From: an uncultured Clostridia bacterium | GTDB lineage: Bacteria; Bacillota; Clostridia; Oscillospirales; Acutalibacteraceae | Assembly: GCA_937919155.1 (NCBI GenBank) | Contig: CALFPM010000173.1 | Location: 1-5,921 of the forward strand | Length of the DNA stretch: 5,921 nt | Direction: 5' to 3' | In this document: piece by piece, positions 5,870 through 5,921 of the stretch | How positions within the stretch are numbered: the stretch's first letter is position 1 | Layout: each line of letters begins with the position of its first letter | Notes under the pieces: generated by a model | The model's input: only the letters and a program-made list of their open reading frames with translations | The model's database searches: none | What the model was told of the DNA's origin: nothing | Program-made: the position numbers and the translations under genes

Positions 5870-5921
5870 GTGAAATATTCGGCTTGCGCCGAATGTGAAA
5901 TAATTTCCTTGCGGAAATTGT
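5870..5921. repeat. Modular palindromic hairpin array, period 25 nt, cut by window end
   Basis: Two units are visible. Each is a GTGAAAT spacer (5870-5876 and 5895-5901) followed by a perfect 7-bp stem with a TTGC loop. Stem 1 is ATTCGGC (5877-5883) with GCCGAAT (5888-5894). Stem 2 is AATTTCC (5902-5908) with GGAAATT (5913-5919). The last two bases, GT, match the start of a third spacer. Spacer and loop are identical while the stems differ but stay fully self-complementary, so base pairing itself seems to be conserved. The array lies immediately upstream of the four-helix-bundle promoter. It is not a CRISPR array: the spacer units are too short and the variable parts are palindromes. Confidence 0.8.

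Noticed and set aside
5870..5921. CRISPR array
   Set aside because: The constant part is only 7 nt and the variable parts are short perfect palindromes with a fixed loop, unlike CRISPR repeats and spacers.
5870..5921. Intrinsic terminators
   Set aside because: Neither hairpin is followed by a T tract on either strand, and the regular 25-nt period points to a repeat array.

Overview
The window reads like part of a low-GC Gram-positive genome, most likely an anaerobic Clostridia member (Oscillospirales/Ruminococcaceae-like) from a gut-type habitat. This is inferred from the AT-rich intergenic DNA, strong GGAGG-type ribosome binding sites, sigma-A-like promoters with TGn extensions, a ferredoxin-type aldo/keto reductase, and a small four-helix-bundle (S23/IVP-like) gene of a kind common in such genomes. 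The window opens inside a gene and closes inside a repeat, so it may be a whole short contig that ended at a repeat.

Layout, left to right. (1) 1-1878 (+): the C-terminal 625 residues of a large right-handed beta-helix protein resembling GH141-type carbohydrate-active enzymes; its start lies outside the window. (2) 1925-3103 (+): an aldo/keto reductase with a C-terminal double [4Fe-4S] domain, 46 nt behind gene 1 and probably cotranscribed with it. (3) 3104-3367: an AT-rich spacer ending in a clear promoter. (4) 3368-4135 (+): a classical NAD(P)-dependent short-chain dehydrogenase (SDR) with a complete catalytic tetrad, closed by a good intrinsic terminator (4152-4192). (5) 4291-5706 (+): a secreted, neutral-ceramidase-like hydrolase with its own extended -10 promoter. 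Its recognisable homology stops near 5661, before the part of the family fold that supplies the later zinc ligands. (6) 5635-5817 (-): the N-terminal half of an S23/IVP-like four-helix-bundle gene, with an almost perfect promoter at 5841-5869. (7) 5870-5921: the start of a modular hairpin array in which a GTGAAAT spacer alternates with 7-bp stems capped by TTGC, period 25 nt.

Genes 1, 2 and 4 fit glycan or sugar metabolism: a beta-helix glycan enzyme plus two oxidoreductases that could act on released sugars or their derivatives. No shared substrate can be read from the sequence, and the promoters and terminator show that at least genes 4 and 5 are separate transcription units. The most notable part is the right end. 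There a ceramidase-like gene and an oppositely oriented four-helix-bundle gene each lose their 3' half at the same short shared stretch, next to a modular palindromic repeat. This is either a real insertion or recombination of a repeat-type element, or a repeat-driven assembly chimera.
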